From Sphingobacterium sp. B16(2022) (GTDB lineage Bacteria > Bacteroidota > Bacteroidia > Sphingobacteriales > Sphingobacteriaceae), in the NCBI RefSeq assembly GCF_012030425.1, contig NZ_JAAUVN010000002.1, positions 1,035,226 to 1,099,225 on the forward strand: a DNA stretch of 64,000 bases, written 5' to 3'. Below, in pieces: positions 17,854-26,300 of the stretch. The translations under genes and the position numbers were made by a program. The notes under the pieces are model-generated. The model was not told the origin of the DNA. It saw only the letters and a program-made list of their open reading frames with translations, and made no database searches. Within the stretch, counting starts at the first letter, position 1, and each line of letters opens with the position of its first letter.

Positions 17854-18645
17854 ATGGAGAAATTGTTTATTGTTATTTTGGTACCCGCTGTTATATATCT
17901 CGTGTATTACCTTTTAAATAAAACGGAGAAAAATAGCAAAGCCATCAGGCGTGTTCTGAGTAAAGAGGGAAAAGATATTCTTTTGAAAGAAGTACAGTAC
18001 TATCGAAATTTGAACGAAGCGGATAAAATTGAATTTGAAAAGCGCTGCTTACATTTTTTAGATCATGTATCTGTAGAAGGAATTGGTGTTGAGGTTTCTT
18101 TAAAAGATTATATGTTAGTAGCGGCAAGTGCTATAATACCTGTTTTCGCTTTTAAAAATTGGAAATATACAAATTTAACAACTGTACTGCTTTATCCCAA
18201 TACTTTTAATCAAGATTACCAGTTCGAAGGCAGTCAGGGGCGCAATATTTTAGGAATGGTAGGCGAGGGGTCCATGAACGGTCAGATGATTTTATCAAAA
18301 GAGGCTCTTGAAGCTGGTTTCTCAAATACAAAGGACGGCCAAAACACGGCCATTCATGAGTTTGTCCACCTGTTGGATAAAACGGATGGTGAAGTCGATG
18401 GATTGCCGCAGTTTTTGATAGATCATACGTATAGTCTAGCCTGGTTAGAAATGATTCGTAAAGAAATTTTAAAAATTCAAGAAGGTAAATCTGATATCAA
18501 TCCGTATGGCATTACAAATCGGGCGGAGTTTTTTGCCGTTGCTTCCGAATACTTTTTTGAGAACCCAGAACGGCTTAAAAATCATCATCCTGAGCTTTAC
18601 AAAGCATTAAGTATGGCATTTCAGCAAGACCTGAGTCCTGCTTAA
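17854..18645 (+). CDS. M90-family zinc peptidase, MtfA-like, membrane-anchored
   Basis: A 263-residue protein with one N-terminal membrane segment (residues 4-21) and a gluzincin-type H-E-F-V-H motif at 168-172, followed by D-K-T-D-G-E-V-D-G as in MtfA (YeeI). In E. coli MtfA is a cytosolic peptidase tied to the glucose PTS regulator Mlc; Bacteroidota lack that PTS link, so its substrate here must differ. The N-terminal anchor also differs from E. coli MtfA. It forms a two-gene unit with the TraB-like lipoprotein (6-base gap). Confidence 0.83.
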   Translation: MEKLFIVILVPAVIYLVYYLLNKTEKNSKAIRRVLSKEGKDILLKEVQYYRNLNEADKIEFEKRCLHFLDHVSVEGIGVEVSLKDYMLVAASAIIPVFAFKNWKYTNLTTVLLYPNTFNQDYQFEGSQGRNILGMVGEGSMNGQMILSKEALEAGFSNTKDGQNTAIHEFVHLLDKTDGEVDGLPQFLIDHTYSLAWLEMIRKEILKIQEGKSDINPYGITNRAEFFAVASEYFFENPERLKNHHPELYKALSMAFQQDLSPA

Positions 18646-18723
18646 TCATGTTACCTGATTGTTGTTAAGGGACTACTATTCAATATGTATGGTTATCTCT
18701 TAAGTAAAGAATAGACTTGAAAC

Positions 18724-18756
18724 AAAAAAGCTCTTCCATATGATGAAGAGCTTTTT
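18724..18756 (+). terminator. terminator after the M90 peptidase gene
   Basis: A 13-bp stem (AAAAAAGCTCTTC with its complement, 18724-18736 and 18745-18757) followed by T residues. It also faces the convergent ABC transporter gene. Confidence 0.85.
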
Positions 18757-18788
18757 TTATTGTTTTATTAAGCGTTCTTTATTAAAAC

Positions 18789-20564
18789 CTATATCGCTTC
18801 TAAAAGTTGTTTTTCATGTAGTTCAAAATATTGTCCTTTTAAGTTCATAAGTTCATCATGAGAACCTTCTTCCGCAATTCTTCCCTGATCCAACACAATG
18901 ATTTTATCGGCATTTTTGATTGTCGATACACGATGCGCTATAAACACACATGTCTTTCCTTTCATAATACGGCTTAGGGAAGTCAATATCTGTTCTTCCG
19001 TTTTGGTATCTACGGCAGACAGACAGTCATCAAAAATCAAGATCTTAGGTTCTTTAATTAAAGCCCGCGCGATGGAGACACGTTGCTTTTGTCCTCCAGA
19101 AAGCGTGATTCCACGTTCCCCAACCGAAGTTTCAAAACCTTGATCAAATCCCATTATATTTTCATAGACTGCGGCATCTTTCGCTGCCTGCTCGACTTGC
19201 TCCTGTGTAAAGTGGTCTAGACCAAATGCGATATTGTTACTGATCGTATCTGAAAATAGAAAAACCTCCTGAGGCACAAAGCCTGTTTGTTGCCTTAGAT
19301 CTTGAAAATCTAGTTTTGTGATAGCAGTGTCGTCATATTTGATGGCCCCCTTGTCGATATCAAACATACGAAGCAGTAAATTCGCTAAAGTCGATTTACC
19401 CGATCCCGTTTTACCAATGATCGCCAGTGTTTTCCCTGCAGGAATATGAAACGATAAATCCTTGATCGCTTGAATCCCCGTTTCAGGATAGGTGAATGAA
19501 ATGTTTTCAACCTTCAGATCTCCTGTAAGTACTTTTTTAATTTCGCCGTTAATAATAGGAGACTCGGTATTTAAAAATTCGTTGATCCGTTTTTGCGATG
19601 CTGAGGCGCGCTGTACCAGTGAAGTTACCCAAGCTAAAGACATAGCAGGGAAAGTCAATTGGTTGACATAAATGATAAACTCAGCAATATTTCCCGCAGT
19701 GATAGTACCTTTTGCAACTTCCAAACCACCCACATAAATGGTTATTATGGTGCTTAAACCAATTAATAATAGAATTAGCGGAAAGAAGACTGCCTGTACT
19801 TTGACAAGTGATAAAGCCGTATTCCGATAGATGGTACTCTCTTCTTCAAAAGAATCCATTTTATATTTTTCTCTGTTGTATGTTTTAATGACTCTGATAC
19901 CTGCAAAGTTTTCTTGAACAAAAGACGCTAAACGTGCCAGTTGCTTTTGAATTTTCTCACTTCTTTTATTAATGATCTTATTTACAAACAAAATAACAGC
20001 AGAAAGAATAGGGATAGGGATAAGTGCATATGTCGCTAGACGGGCATTAACATCATACATAGCATAAATCACCATGATCGATAAGACAACGGTATTGATG
20101 GCATACATAATAGCAGGGCCGAGATAATTTCTGACCTGGTTGACATCTTCCGTAGCCCTACTCATAAGATCTCCCGTGTTATTTCTTCTAAAAAAAGCAA
20201 AATCTAGTTTTTGATAATGTCTGTAGATTTCATTTTTTAAATCATACTCAATATGGCGAGATGTCAGAATGATTGTCTGGCGCATCATAAACAAGAAAAT
20301 ACCACGAAGCAGAGACAGTAATAAAACTACCCCACCGAAAAATAGCAAACTAGATCCAAAAACTTTATAGATCAATTCTTGTCTTTCAAATCCGTGGTAG
20401 AGTTTATATAAATAGATATTCTCTTGTACCAGATCAAAAGCTTCTCGAATTACTTTTGCAGGAAGGATACCGAAATAATTGGAAATTATAACAAAAATTA
20501 CCCCAGGAACAAGCTTCCAGCGATATTTGTAAAAATATTTATTTAAATAAGCTAACTCTTTCAT
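18789..20564 (-). CDS. ABC exporter, fused permease-ATPase
   Basis: A 591-residue half transporter of the MsbA/LmrA type: six membrane helices in about residues 15-320 and an ATPase domain from about 340. Walker A (G-K-T-G-S-G-K-S-T, near 380), the L-S-G-G-Q signature and Walker B (I-L-I-F-D-D) are intact; the usual Glu after Walker B is Asp-Cys (D-D-C-L-S), so the catalytic base is changed from Glu to Cys. A TTG start at 20576 would overlap the -7 promoter box, so the ATG at 20564 is chosen. Likely a homodimeric or heterodimeric exporter of lipids or drugs. Confidence 0.9.
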   Translation of the reverse strand: MKELAYLNKYFYKYRWKLVPGVIFVIISNYFGILPAKVIREAFDLVQENIYLYKLYHGFERQELIYKVFGSSLLFFGGVVLLLSLLRGIFLFMMRQTIILTSRHIEYDLKNEIYRHYQKLDFAFFRRNNTGDLMSRATEDVNQVRNYLGPAIMYAINTVVLSIMVIYAMYDVNARLATYALIPIPILSAVILFVNKIINKRSEKIQKQLARLASFVQENFAGIRVIKTYNREKYKMDSFEEESTIYRNTALSLVKVQAVFFPLILLLIGLSTIITIYVGGLEVAKGTITAGNIAEFIIYVNQLTFPAMSLAWVTSLVQRASASQKRINEFLNTESPIINGEIKKVLTGDLKVENISFTYPETGIQAIKDLSFHIPAGKTLAIIGKTGSGKSTLANLLLRMFDIDKGAIKYDDTAITKLDFQDLRQQTGFVPQEVFLFSDTISNNIAFGLDHFTQEQVEQAAKDAAVYENIMGFDQGFETSVGERGITLSGGQKQRVSIARALIKEPKILIFDDCLSAVDTKTEEQILTSLSRIMKGKTCVFIAHRVSTIKNADKIIVLDQGRIAEEGSHDELMNLKGQYFELHEKQLLEAI

Positions 20565-20573
20565 ATGATAATA

Positions 20574-20581
20574 CAAATGTA
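20574..20581 (-). promoter_or_regulatory. -7 box of the ABC exporter gene
   Basis: Minus-strand TACATTTG ends 9 bases before the ATG at 20564, predicting a very short leader. Confidence 0.55.
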
Positions 20582-20689
20582 AAACTTATTCGGCATTTAA
20601 TTTTCTATTTTACGAACTTATACTGTCACAAACAGTTCATAAGTTTTGTATTTATTTTGAAAGAAAAATTTAGTGTGAAATATATTTTC

Positions 20690-20697
20690 TACTTTTG
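20690..20697 (+). promoter_or_regulatory. -7 box of the dehydrogenase-like/nusB block
   Basis: TACTTTTG fits TAnnTTTG; the ATG of the next gene is 39 bases downstream. No -33 box at the ideal distance. Confidence 0.5.
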
Positions 20698-20736
20698 TTC
20701 CCAAATTACCATAAATAAAACTTGAAGCAGAATTTT

Positions 20737-21810
20737 ATGTCAGCATCTCAAACTCCAATTTTCGAATTATTGGGACAATTTGGTCACCAGAATTTGTTTT
20801 TTTGTAATGATGAAGTAGTTGGTTTGAAAGCAATAGTTGCGATTCATGACACTACATTAGGTCCAGCAATAGGCGGTGTCCGCATGTTGCCATATTCCAG
20901 TACAGAAGAAGCTATCGAAGATGCTCTTCGCCTTTCTAGAGCAATAACTTACAAATCAGCAATCACGGGCCTTAATCTAGGTGGTGGTAGTGCCGTGATC
21001 ATCGGTAATCATCGTATAGATAAATCTGAGGTTTTGCTGAGACGCTTAGGACAATTTATTGAGGGCCTAAATGGTAATTTCATCGCTTCGATCGATGTAG
21101 GTATCGGTCAACGCGATTTGGAACATATTTTTACAGAAACTTCACATGTGGCAGGCTTGCCTAAAGCGATCAATGGCGGGGGTGATACTTCAGTCTTTGC
21201 GGCACAAGGCGTACTCTATGGTATTAAAGCTTCCTTAAAAGAACTATACGGTTCAGACAGTTTAGCGGGACGTAAAGTTATCGTGCATGGTATAGGAAGT
21301 GTTGGTGAGCGTTTGATCGAAATGTTACGTGATGAAAATTCGCGCGTATATGTAAGTGATATTACGGAAGACCGGATGTTGAAAACAGCAGCAAAATACA
21401 AAGTTGAAACCATTGCTTTCGATAAAGTTTTTGATTTTGACTGTGATGTTTATGCACCTTGTGCATTAGGGGGGACTGTTAATCCTGAAACTGCCGCAAA
21501 AATGCAATGTAAAATTATTGCTGGTGCAGCAAATAACCAATTGAAGGATGAATTGGTTACGAGCAACATCCTGCATGAAAGAGGTATTTTATATGCACCG
21601 GACTATTTAATTAATGCAGGAGCATTGGTTAGTTGTTATTCCGAAATACAGGGCTATGGCGCTGATCATACCGAGTTTGTCATTAAAAATATATACAACG
21701 CAACGCGCGAAGTACTACAAAAATCAAAACAAGAAAATATTTCTTCGTTCCAAGCTGCTAATCAAATCGCAGAAAAACGTATCTTTGACATTCGAAAACT
21801 CAAAAGATAG
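20737..21810 (+). CDS. Glu/Leu/Phe/Val dehydrogenase family protein with altered catalytic lysine
   Basis: A 357-residue protein that matches leucine dehydrogenase along its length: N-terminal substrate domain with G-P-A-I-G-G-V-R-M, and a Rossmann domain (G-I-G-S-V-G-E-R near 190). Known active-site landmarks map as follows: the substrate Lys is kept (Lys73 in T-Y-K-S-A), the general-acid/base Asp is kept (Asp120 in I-D-V-G), but the second Lys of the G-G-G-K motif is Ser85 (G-G-G-S-A). The ATG at 20737 is preferred to a TTG 15 bases upstream. Deamination of branched-chain amino acids is the family activity; whether this one is active is open. Confidence 0.88.
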   Translation: MSASQTPIFELLGQFGHQNLFFCNDEVVGLKAIVAIHDTTLGPAIGGVRMLPYSSTEEAIEDALRLSRAITYKSAITGLNLGGGSAVIIGNHRIDKSEVLLRRLGQFIEGLNGNFIASIDVGIGQRDLEHIFTETSHVAGLPKAINGGGDTSVFAAQGVLYGIKASLKELYGSDSLAGRKVIVHGIGSVGERLIEMLRDENSRVYVSDITEDRMLKTAAKYKVETIAFDKVFDFDCDVYAPCALGGTVNPETAAKMQCKIIAGAANNQLKDELVTSNILHERGILYAPDYLINAGALVSCYSEIQGYGADHTEFVIKNIYNATREVLQKSKQENISSFQAANQIAEKRIFDIRKLKR

Positions 21811-21830
21811 AGAAAACAAACAAACAAAAC

Positions 21831-21862
21831 AATCGTTCTTACATACAAATCGTTCTTTAAAA
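21831..21862 (+). promoter_or_regulatory. repeated boxA-like leader element before nusB
   Basis: AATCGTTCTT occurs twice (21831-21840 and 21848-21857); the second copy continues as GTTCTTTAAAA (21852-21862), the same 11 bases as in the rRNA leader at 63531-63541, and ends 4 bases before the nusB ATG. It may be a NusB-binding boxA-like site; this is inference. Confidence 0.35.
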
Positions 21863-21866
21863 TACT

Positions 21867-22814
21867 ATGTTAAATAGAAGACACCTAAGGGTCAAAGTAG
21901 TGCAGACGCTTTATGCGTACAGTTTATCTGAAGATAAAGATATCAAAGCCTTTGAAAAGGCATTATTGCAAAATGTGGATGAAGTGTACGAAATGTACAT
22001 TTGGACTTTAAATCTCCTGGATGAAGTGGCCGATTATGCATTGATAGATGCAGAAGGTCGTGCAAATAAGTTTTTGCCAACAGAAAAAGATTTATCGCAC
22101 AACACCAAACTAAGTAGCAATACTTTTATCGAGTCTTTAAGACAAAATCCGCAGTACGCAGAAGGAGTAAAGAAATACGGTGTTTCTTGGAACTTTGATC
22201 CTGAAATCGTTCGTACAGTATTCGCTCAATTGAAGCATTCTGAAGATTATGCATATTATATGCAGTCATCAGATCGTTCTATTGCAGTGGAAAAAGATAT
22301 TATTAAGTTTATCTTCAAAAAAATTATTTTAAAGTCCCCTGTAATTGAACAGGTTTTTGAAGAGAAGTTTATCAACTGGACGGTCGATAAGGAAGTTTTA
22401 CAAGCATTAATTGCCAAAACATTTAAAAACTTCAGTTCAGAAGAACCGAGACAAAATAAACTGGCAGAGCTTACGCAGAACTGGTACGATGATAAAGATT
22501 TCATCTTAAATCTGATTGCAAAAACAATCCGATATACAAATGAATATCAAAAAATGATTACCGAGAAAACAAAAAATTGGGAATCAGATCGTATTGCATT
22601 AATCGATACTTTATTAATGCGCATGGCTATTTGCGAATTGGTGAATTTCCCTTCTATTCCGGTAAAGGTTACAATTAATGAGTATATTGAAATCTCAAAA
22701 GTATTCAGTACACTGAAGAGTAATACCTTTATTAATGGTATTTTAGATAAAATTTTAAGTGATTTAAATCAAGATGGCCGTATTCAAAAACAAGGTCGTG
22801 GATTGAATAATTAA
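21867..22814 (+). CDS. nusB: transcription antitermination factor NusB
   Basis: A 315-residue NusB. The N-terminus (R-R-H-L-R-V-K-V-V-Q-T-L-Y-A-Y) is the family start, but with a long central insertion as is normal in Bacteroidota; the usual NusB core resumes at about residue 190 and ends with I-L-I-D-T-L-L-type and I-P-V-K-V-T-I-N-E-Y-I-E-I-S-K helices. NusB with NusE binds boxA in rRNA leaders and prevents early termination. It is followed at 10 bases by a DUF1573 lipoprotein gene and then yajC, a common order in this group. Confidence 0.93.
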   Translation: MLNRRHLRVKVVQTLYAYSLSEDKDIKAFEKALLQNVDEVYEMYIWTLNLLDEVADYALIDAEGRANKFLPTEKDLSHNTKLSSNTFIESLRQNPQYAEGVKKYGVSWNFDPEIVRTVFAQLKHSEDYAYYMQSSDRSIAVEKDIIKFIFKKIILKSPVIEQVFEEKFINWTVDKEVLQALIAKTFKNFSSEEPRQNKLAELTQNWYDDKDFILNLIAKTIRYTNEYQKMITEKTKNWESDRIALIDTLLMRMAICELVNFPSIPVKVTINEYIEISKVFSTLKSNTFINGILDKILSDLNQDGRIQKQGRGLNN

Positions 22815-22824
22815 AAATATTGAT

Positions 22825-23292
22825 ATGAAAAAAATGAACTATTCACTGCTTTTAGCATTCGGTATCTGGACTTTAAGTTCATGTGGTACCAGTAACAAGA
22901 GCGAAAATACAAGTTCAGATTCCGTAAATGCAACAGCAGATACATCTGTAAATACAGAAGCTGCAGCTGGTGCAATCGGTACTATCGAATTTGCAGAGCC
23001 TGCATTTGACTTTGGACAGATCAAAGAGGGAGCTGAGGTTACACATACTTTTACGCTGAAAAATACAGGAAATGCACCTTTAATTATTTCAGAAGTTAGA
23101 GCTTCTTGTGGATGTACACAACCTGAGTTTTCAAAAAGTCCAGTTCTTCCAGGTAAGACCTCAGATATAAAGGTCACTTTCAAAAGTGAGGGTCAGGTGG
23201 GTAAACAGCAGAAAATTATTACCATACACTCTAATGCTTCAAATGGGTTGACGACAGTTCAGCTGAAAGGTGAAGTATTGGCAGCTAAATAA
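22825..23292 (+). CDS. DUF1573 lipoprotein
   Basis: A 155-residue lipoprotein: signal ending in L-S-S-C at residue 20, a Ser/Thr/Ala-rich linker, then one DUF1573 immunoglobulin-like domain (F-D-F-G-x-I-K-E-G, H-T-F-T-L-K-N-T-G, then S-C-G-C-T). DUF1573 proteins are frequent in Bacteroidota, often between nusB and yajC as here; their function is not known. It starts 10 bases after nusB and ends 21 bases before yajC. Confidence 0.9.
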   Translation: MKKMNYSLLLAFGIWTLSSCGTSNKSENTSSDSVNATADTSVNTEAAAGAIGTIEFAEPAFDFGQIKEGAEVTHTFTLKNTGNAPLIISEVRASCGCTQPEFSKSPVLPGKTSDIKVTFKSEGQVGKQQKIITIHSNASNGLTTVQLKGEVLAAK

Positions 23293-23313
23293 TAAAATAT
23301 AACAAAGATACAT

Positions 23314-23625
23314 ATGAACACAGTTTTTTTACAGGCAGCGGGCTCAGGAAGTAGTTTAATGAGCTTCTTACCGATGATTCTTATCGTGGTTGTTTTTTAT
23401 TTCTTTATGATTAGACCTCAGATGAAGAAACAAAAAGATCATAAGAAATACATTGAAGAATTAGGTGTTAATTCTCAAATTGTAACAAATGCGGGTATTC
23501 ATGGTCGTATTGTTGAAGTTTCAGAAACAACGTTTTTAGTTGATGTGGGTTCTGGTGTTAAAATTCGTTTTGACAAATCAGCAGTAGCTTTAGATGCTTC
23601 TAAAGCATTGAATGCAAAAGCATAA
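23314..23625 (+). CDS. yajC: preprotein translocase subunit YajC
   Basis: A 103-residue protein with one N-terminal membrane helix (residues 17-34), the Y-F-F-M-I-R-P-Q motif right after it and a small basic domain with G-I-H-G-R-I-V-E-V, all typical of YajC, an accessory part of the SecDF-YajC complex of the inner membrane. Last gene of the nusB block, followed by a terminator. Confidence 0.95.
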   Translation: MNTVFLQAAGSGSSLMSFLPMILIVVVFYFFMIRPQMKKQKDHKKYIEELGVNSQIVTNAGIHGRIVEVSETTFLVDVGSGVKIRFDKSAVALDASKALNAKA

Positions 23626-23640
23626 CAAAACAGAAATTCC

Positions 23641-23676
23641 AGAAGGCCGATCTTACTAAAATAAGATCGGCCTTCT
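23641..23676 (+). terminator. terminator after yajC
   Basis: A perfect 15-bp stem (23641-23655 with 23662-23676), loop CTAAAA, GC-rich core GGCCGATC. Confidence 0.85.
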
Positions 23677-23733
23677 TATTTAATCACATTCAAATTGCCC
23701 TATATTTCATCAGGATATGAAATACAAAATGTT

Positions 23734-23741
23734 TAAGTTTG
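23734..23741 (+). promoter_or_regulatory. -7 box of the YbbR-coaE operon
   Basis: TAAGTTTG ends 4 bases before the ATG at 23746, so the transcript would start at or inside the start codon: a candidate leaderless mRNA. Confidence 0.55.
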
Positions 23742-23745
23742 TAGT

Positions 23746-24696
23746 ATGGCAAATATTATTCGTATCAGTAAATCACAAAAAAGGAAATTAATCACATTCA
23801 CGCGGTGTGTTCTTATTTCTTTATTTGCCTGGCTGTTATTTTCCATCTCAAATGAATATGTTATTACTGTTAAGGCAGGAATTGAATATGTAAATTTGCC
23901 AGAAAAGCGTGCTTTTCATCCGCAACAATCGGATACTGTTAATATTAAGTTAAAGATGACCGGCTGGCAGGTGTTGTTTTCAAAAGTAAAATCGCAAATT
24001 CCGACGGTGCATGTTGATATCAGCGGTTTAAAAAATAAAAATTGGATCGTTTTCTCCAATCAGATCGGTTTCATTAATCGTCAGTTCCCACATGAACAGC
24101 TAGTGGTTTCCGTAAGTCCTGATACCCTTTATTTTGATTTTTCAAAACAGACACAGCGTAAAGTGCCTGTAAAAGCAATGGCAGATATTCAATTTAGAAA
24201 GCAATATGGTTTTATAGGGGAGACGCTCGTCAATCCAAAATATGTGACAATTTCTGGTCCTTATGAGGATGTGGCGAACATTGAATATTGGGAAACAGAT
24301 ACAATCAGAGGAAAAGATGTATCAACAGATTTAAGAACAGTAGCCTATCTTAATAAGAATCAAAGGGCGAACATCAATGTGTATCCAACTTCAGTTGAAG
24401 TACTGATGCCAGTAGGCGAATTGACGGAGAAAATTATAGAACTACCCTTAAAGGTTGAAAATAACACACATTTTAAGTCGGTAAGAACGATGCCTAGTAA
24501 GGTTGCAATTACGGTTCTAATGTCTGTAAAAGATTATAATAATTATACTGCCCGGGATTTTGAAGCAGTTGTTGATATCAACGATTGGGAAGAAGCAAAA
24601 GTCAAATATTTACCAGTTATTTTGACTAAAGTTCCTGATTTTTGTTCTGTTCTGAGAATAGAACCTCAGAATGTTGATTTTTTTGTACGGAAGTAA
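23746..24696 (+). CDS. YbbR/CdaR-like protein
   Basis: A 316-residue protein with an N-terminal membrane anchor (about residues 18-36) and extracytoplasmic beta-rich repeats of the YbbR type (V-P-V-K-A-M-A-D-I then V-T-I-S-G-P). In Firmicutes the related CdaR regulates the cyclic-di-AMP synthase CdaA; in Bacteroidota the YbbR-like gene often sits with coaE, as it does here with one base between. A link to c-di-AMP is thus possible but not shown. Confidence 0.8.
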   Translation: MANIIRISKSQKRKLITFTRCVLISLFAWLLFSISNEYVITVKAGIEYVNLPEKRAFHPQQSDTVNIKLKMTGWQVLFSKVKSQIPTVHVDISGLKNKNWIVFSNQIGFINRQFPHEQLVVSVSPDTLYFDFSKQTQRKVPVKAMADIQFRKQYGFIGETLVNPKYVTISGPYEDVANIEYWETDTIRGKDVSTDLRTVAYLNKNQRANINVYPTSVEVLMPVGELTEKIIELPLKVENNTHFKSVRTMPSKVAITVLMSVKDYNNYTARDFEAVVDINDWEEAKVKYLPVILTKVPDFCSVLRIEPQNVDFFVRK

Positions 24697-24697
24697 T

Positions 24698-25279
24698 ATG
24701 GGAATAAAAGTAGGAATAGCTGGCGGTATCGGTTCAGGAAAAACAATCATATGCCATGTTTTTAAGGTTTTAGGTATTCCCGTTTACAATGCGGATTTAG
24801 AAGCAAAATTGATCATGAATAAGAGTGATCAAGTGCGATTGGCAGTGATGCAGGAATTCGGTGATGAAGCCTACAGTAATGGCTTGTTAAACCGAGCGTT
24901 TCTCGCAGCTCAGGTTTTTAACGATGCTGCTAAGCTTGCGCAATTAAATCGCATCGTTCATCCGGCAGTCATTCAGGCAGCGGAGGATTGGGCTGATGCA
25001 CAGACAGCTCCATATTCGTTAAAAGAAGCATCTATTTTGTTTGAAAGCGGCTCTTATAAAAAAGTTGATTACAGTATTTTGGTTACAGCTCCGATAGAAA
25101 TACGCATTGCTAGAGTAATGGAGCGCGATCAGGTTACTAGAGAGCAAGTCCTTGCGCGGATGAATAATCAGATGTCTGACGAAGAAAAGACCAAATTAGC
25201 GGATTTTGTCATTATCAATGACGGCATTACCCCAATAATTCCACAAGTGATGGCATTGCACCATCAATTTCAGAAATAA
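24698..25279 (+). CDS. coaE: dephospho-CoA kinase
   Basis: A 193-residue kinase for the last step of coenzyme A synthesis. The P-loop G-G-I-G-S-G-K-T is at residues 9-16, followed by Y-N-A-D (substrate-binding Asp) and the lid region with R-V-M-E-R-D. The ATG at 24698 is chosen because it gives the normal N-terminus M-G-I-K-V-G; a TTG-type start upstream would overlap the YbbR gene. It starts one base after that gene and is followed 6 bases later by the exonuclease gene. Confidence 0.94.
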   Translation: MGIKVGIAGGIGSGKTIICHVFKVLGIPVYNADLEAKLIMNKSDQVRLAVMQEFGDEAYSNGLLNRAFLAAQVFNDAAKLAQLNRIVHPAVIQAAEDWADAQTAPYSLKEASILFESGSYKKVDYSILVTAPIEIRIARVMERDQVTREQVLARMNNQMSDEEKTKLADFVIINDGITPIIPQVMALHHQFQK

Positions 25280-25285
25280 ATTTTT

Positions 25286-26233
25286 ATGTTAAATATATTA
25301 TCAGACTTTCTGGTTCGAAGACCAGAAGGATATTATTGTCAATATGGTGACTTCTATATTGACGCAATGTTACCCGTGCCGGTAGATGTTGTCTCTCACG
25401 GTCATGGAGATCATGCAAGACCCGGTCACGGTATTATTTACTGCACAGCTGTTACAGGCGCTATTATGCATTATCGCTATGCGCAGCAGCCACTATCAAG
25501 CTACCGAAAAATAGATTTTAAAAGTAGTTTTCACATTGGCCAAGTTGAATTAACCTTTATTCCAGCAGGACATATTTTAGGTTCTGCTCAAATTTTGATG
25601 GAGTACAAGGGGGTGAGGTATCTATATACTGGAGATTACAAATTGCAGGAAGATGAAACCTGCGAGCCTATAGAGATTGTACAAGCAGATGTACTGATTA
25701 CAGAATGTACTTTTGCCGATCCAGATGTTATCCATCCTGATCCCATTGCGGAAATAAAAAAACTAAACGAGCAACCTTTTAATATTCTCTTAGGAACATA
25801 TGCACTTGGGAAGGCACAGCGGTTGACCGATCTGATTAATAAACATTGCCCTGATCGAAGAGTACTGGTTCATCATGGGATACTGCCACTTCACCGTATT
25901 TATGATGATCTGGGGCTTAAAAAGCTGGTGTACGAGCAGTATAGTCGACGGGAGATGAAAGTGGGCGAACCTAATAAGGTGTATATGGTGCCACCTATGA
26001 CATTCAATAGTTATATTCGTGCCACCAACGTTGTCCGTGCTTTTGCATCCGGATGGAAGAGGTTGCAGCAACATAATGATCTTTCGCTCTTCATATCCGA
26101 TCATGTGGACTGGAATGACATTTTGTATTTTATTCAAGCGGTAAAACCACAGGAGGTCTGGACACTGCATGGAGATGGCCGAATATTAAAACAGCATTTT
26201 GAAGGTAATCTCGATGTTCGTGATATTTATTAA
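25286..26233 (+). CDS. MBL-fold exonuclease, ligase-associated type
   Basis: A 315-residue metallo-beta-lactamase-fold protein with H-G-H-G-D-H at 38-43 and a later G-H-I-L-G-S-A segment, matching the putative exonuclease that in many bacteria is encoded with an ATP-dependent DNA ligase and a helicase (also related to mRNA 3'-processing nucleases). The ligase and helicase are not next to it here; instead it follows coaE at 6 bases. Role in DNA repair is inferred from the family. Confidence 0.8.
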   Translation: MLNILSDFLVRRPEGYYCQYGDFYIDAMLPVPVDVVSHGHGDHARPGHGIIYCTAVTGAIMHYRYAQQPLSSYRKIDFKSSFHIGQVELTFIPAGHILGSAQILMEYKGVRYLYTGDYKLQEDETCEPIEIVQADVLITECTFADPDVIHPDPIAEIKKLNEQPFNILLGTYALGKAQRLTDLINKHCPDRRVLVHHGILPLHRIYDDLGLKKLVYEQYSRREMKVGEPNKVYMVPPMTFNSYIRATNVVRAFASGWKRLQQHNDLSLFISDHVDWNDILYFIQAVKPQEVWTLHGDGRILKQHFEGNLDVRDIY

Positions 26234-26255
26234 TATCTTATTGTCAACTATTTAA

Positions 26256-26292
26256 TAGCATTTATATAAAAATTTTATTTATATAAATGCTA
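26256..26292. terminator. bidirectional AT-rich terminator
   Basis: A perfect 15-bp stem (26256-26270 with 26278-26292), 7-base loop, between the convergent exonuclease and MFS genes. AT-rich, so weaker than the other terminators here. Confidence 0.65.
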
Positions 26293-26300
26293 AAATTTTG

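Noticed and set aside
25286..26233. Metallo-beta-lactamase antibiotic resistance
   Set aside because: The H-x-H-x-D-H fold is shared, but the rest matches the DNA exonuclease group, with no signal peptide.
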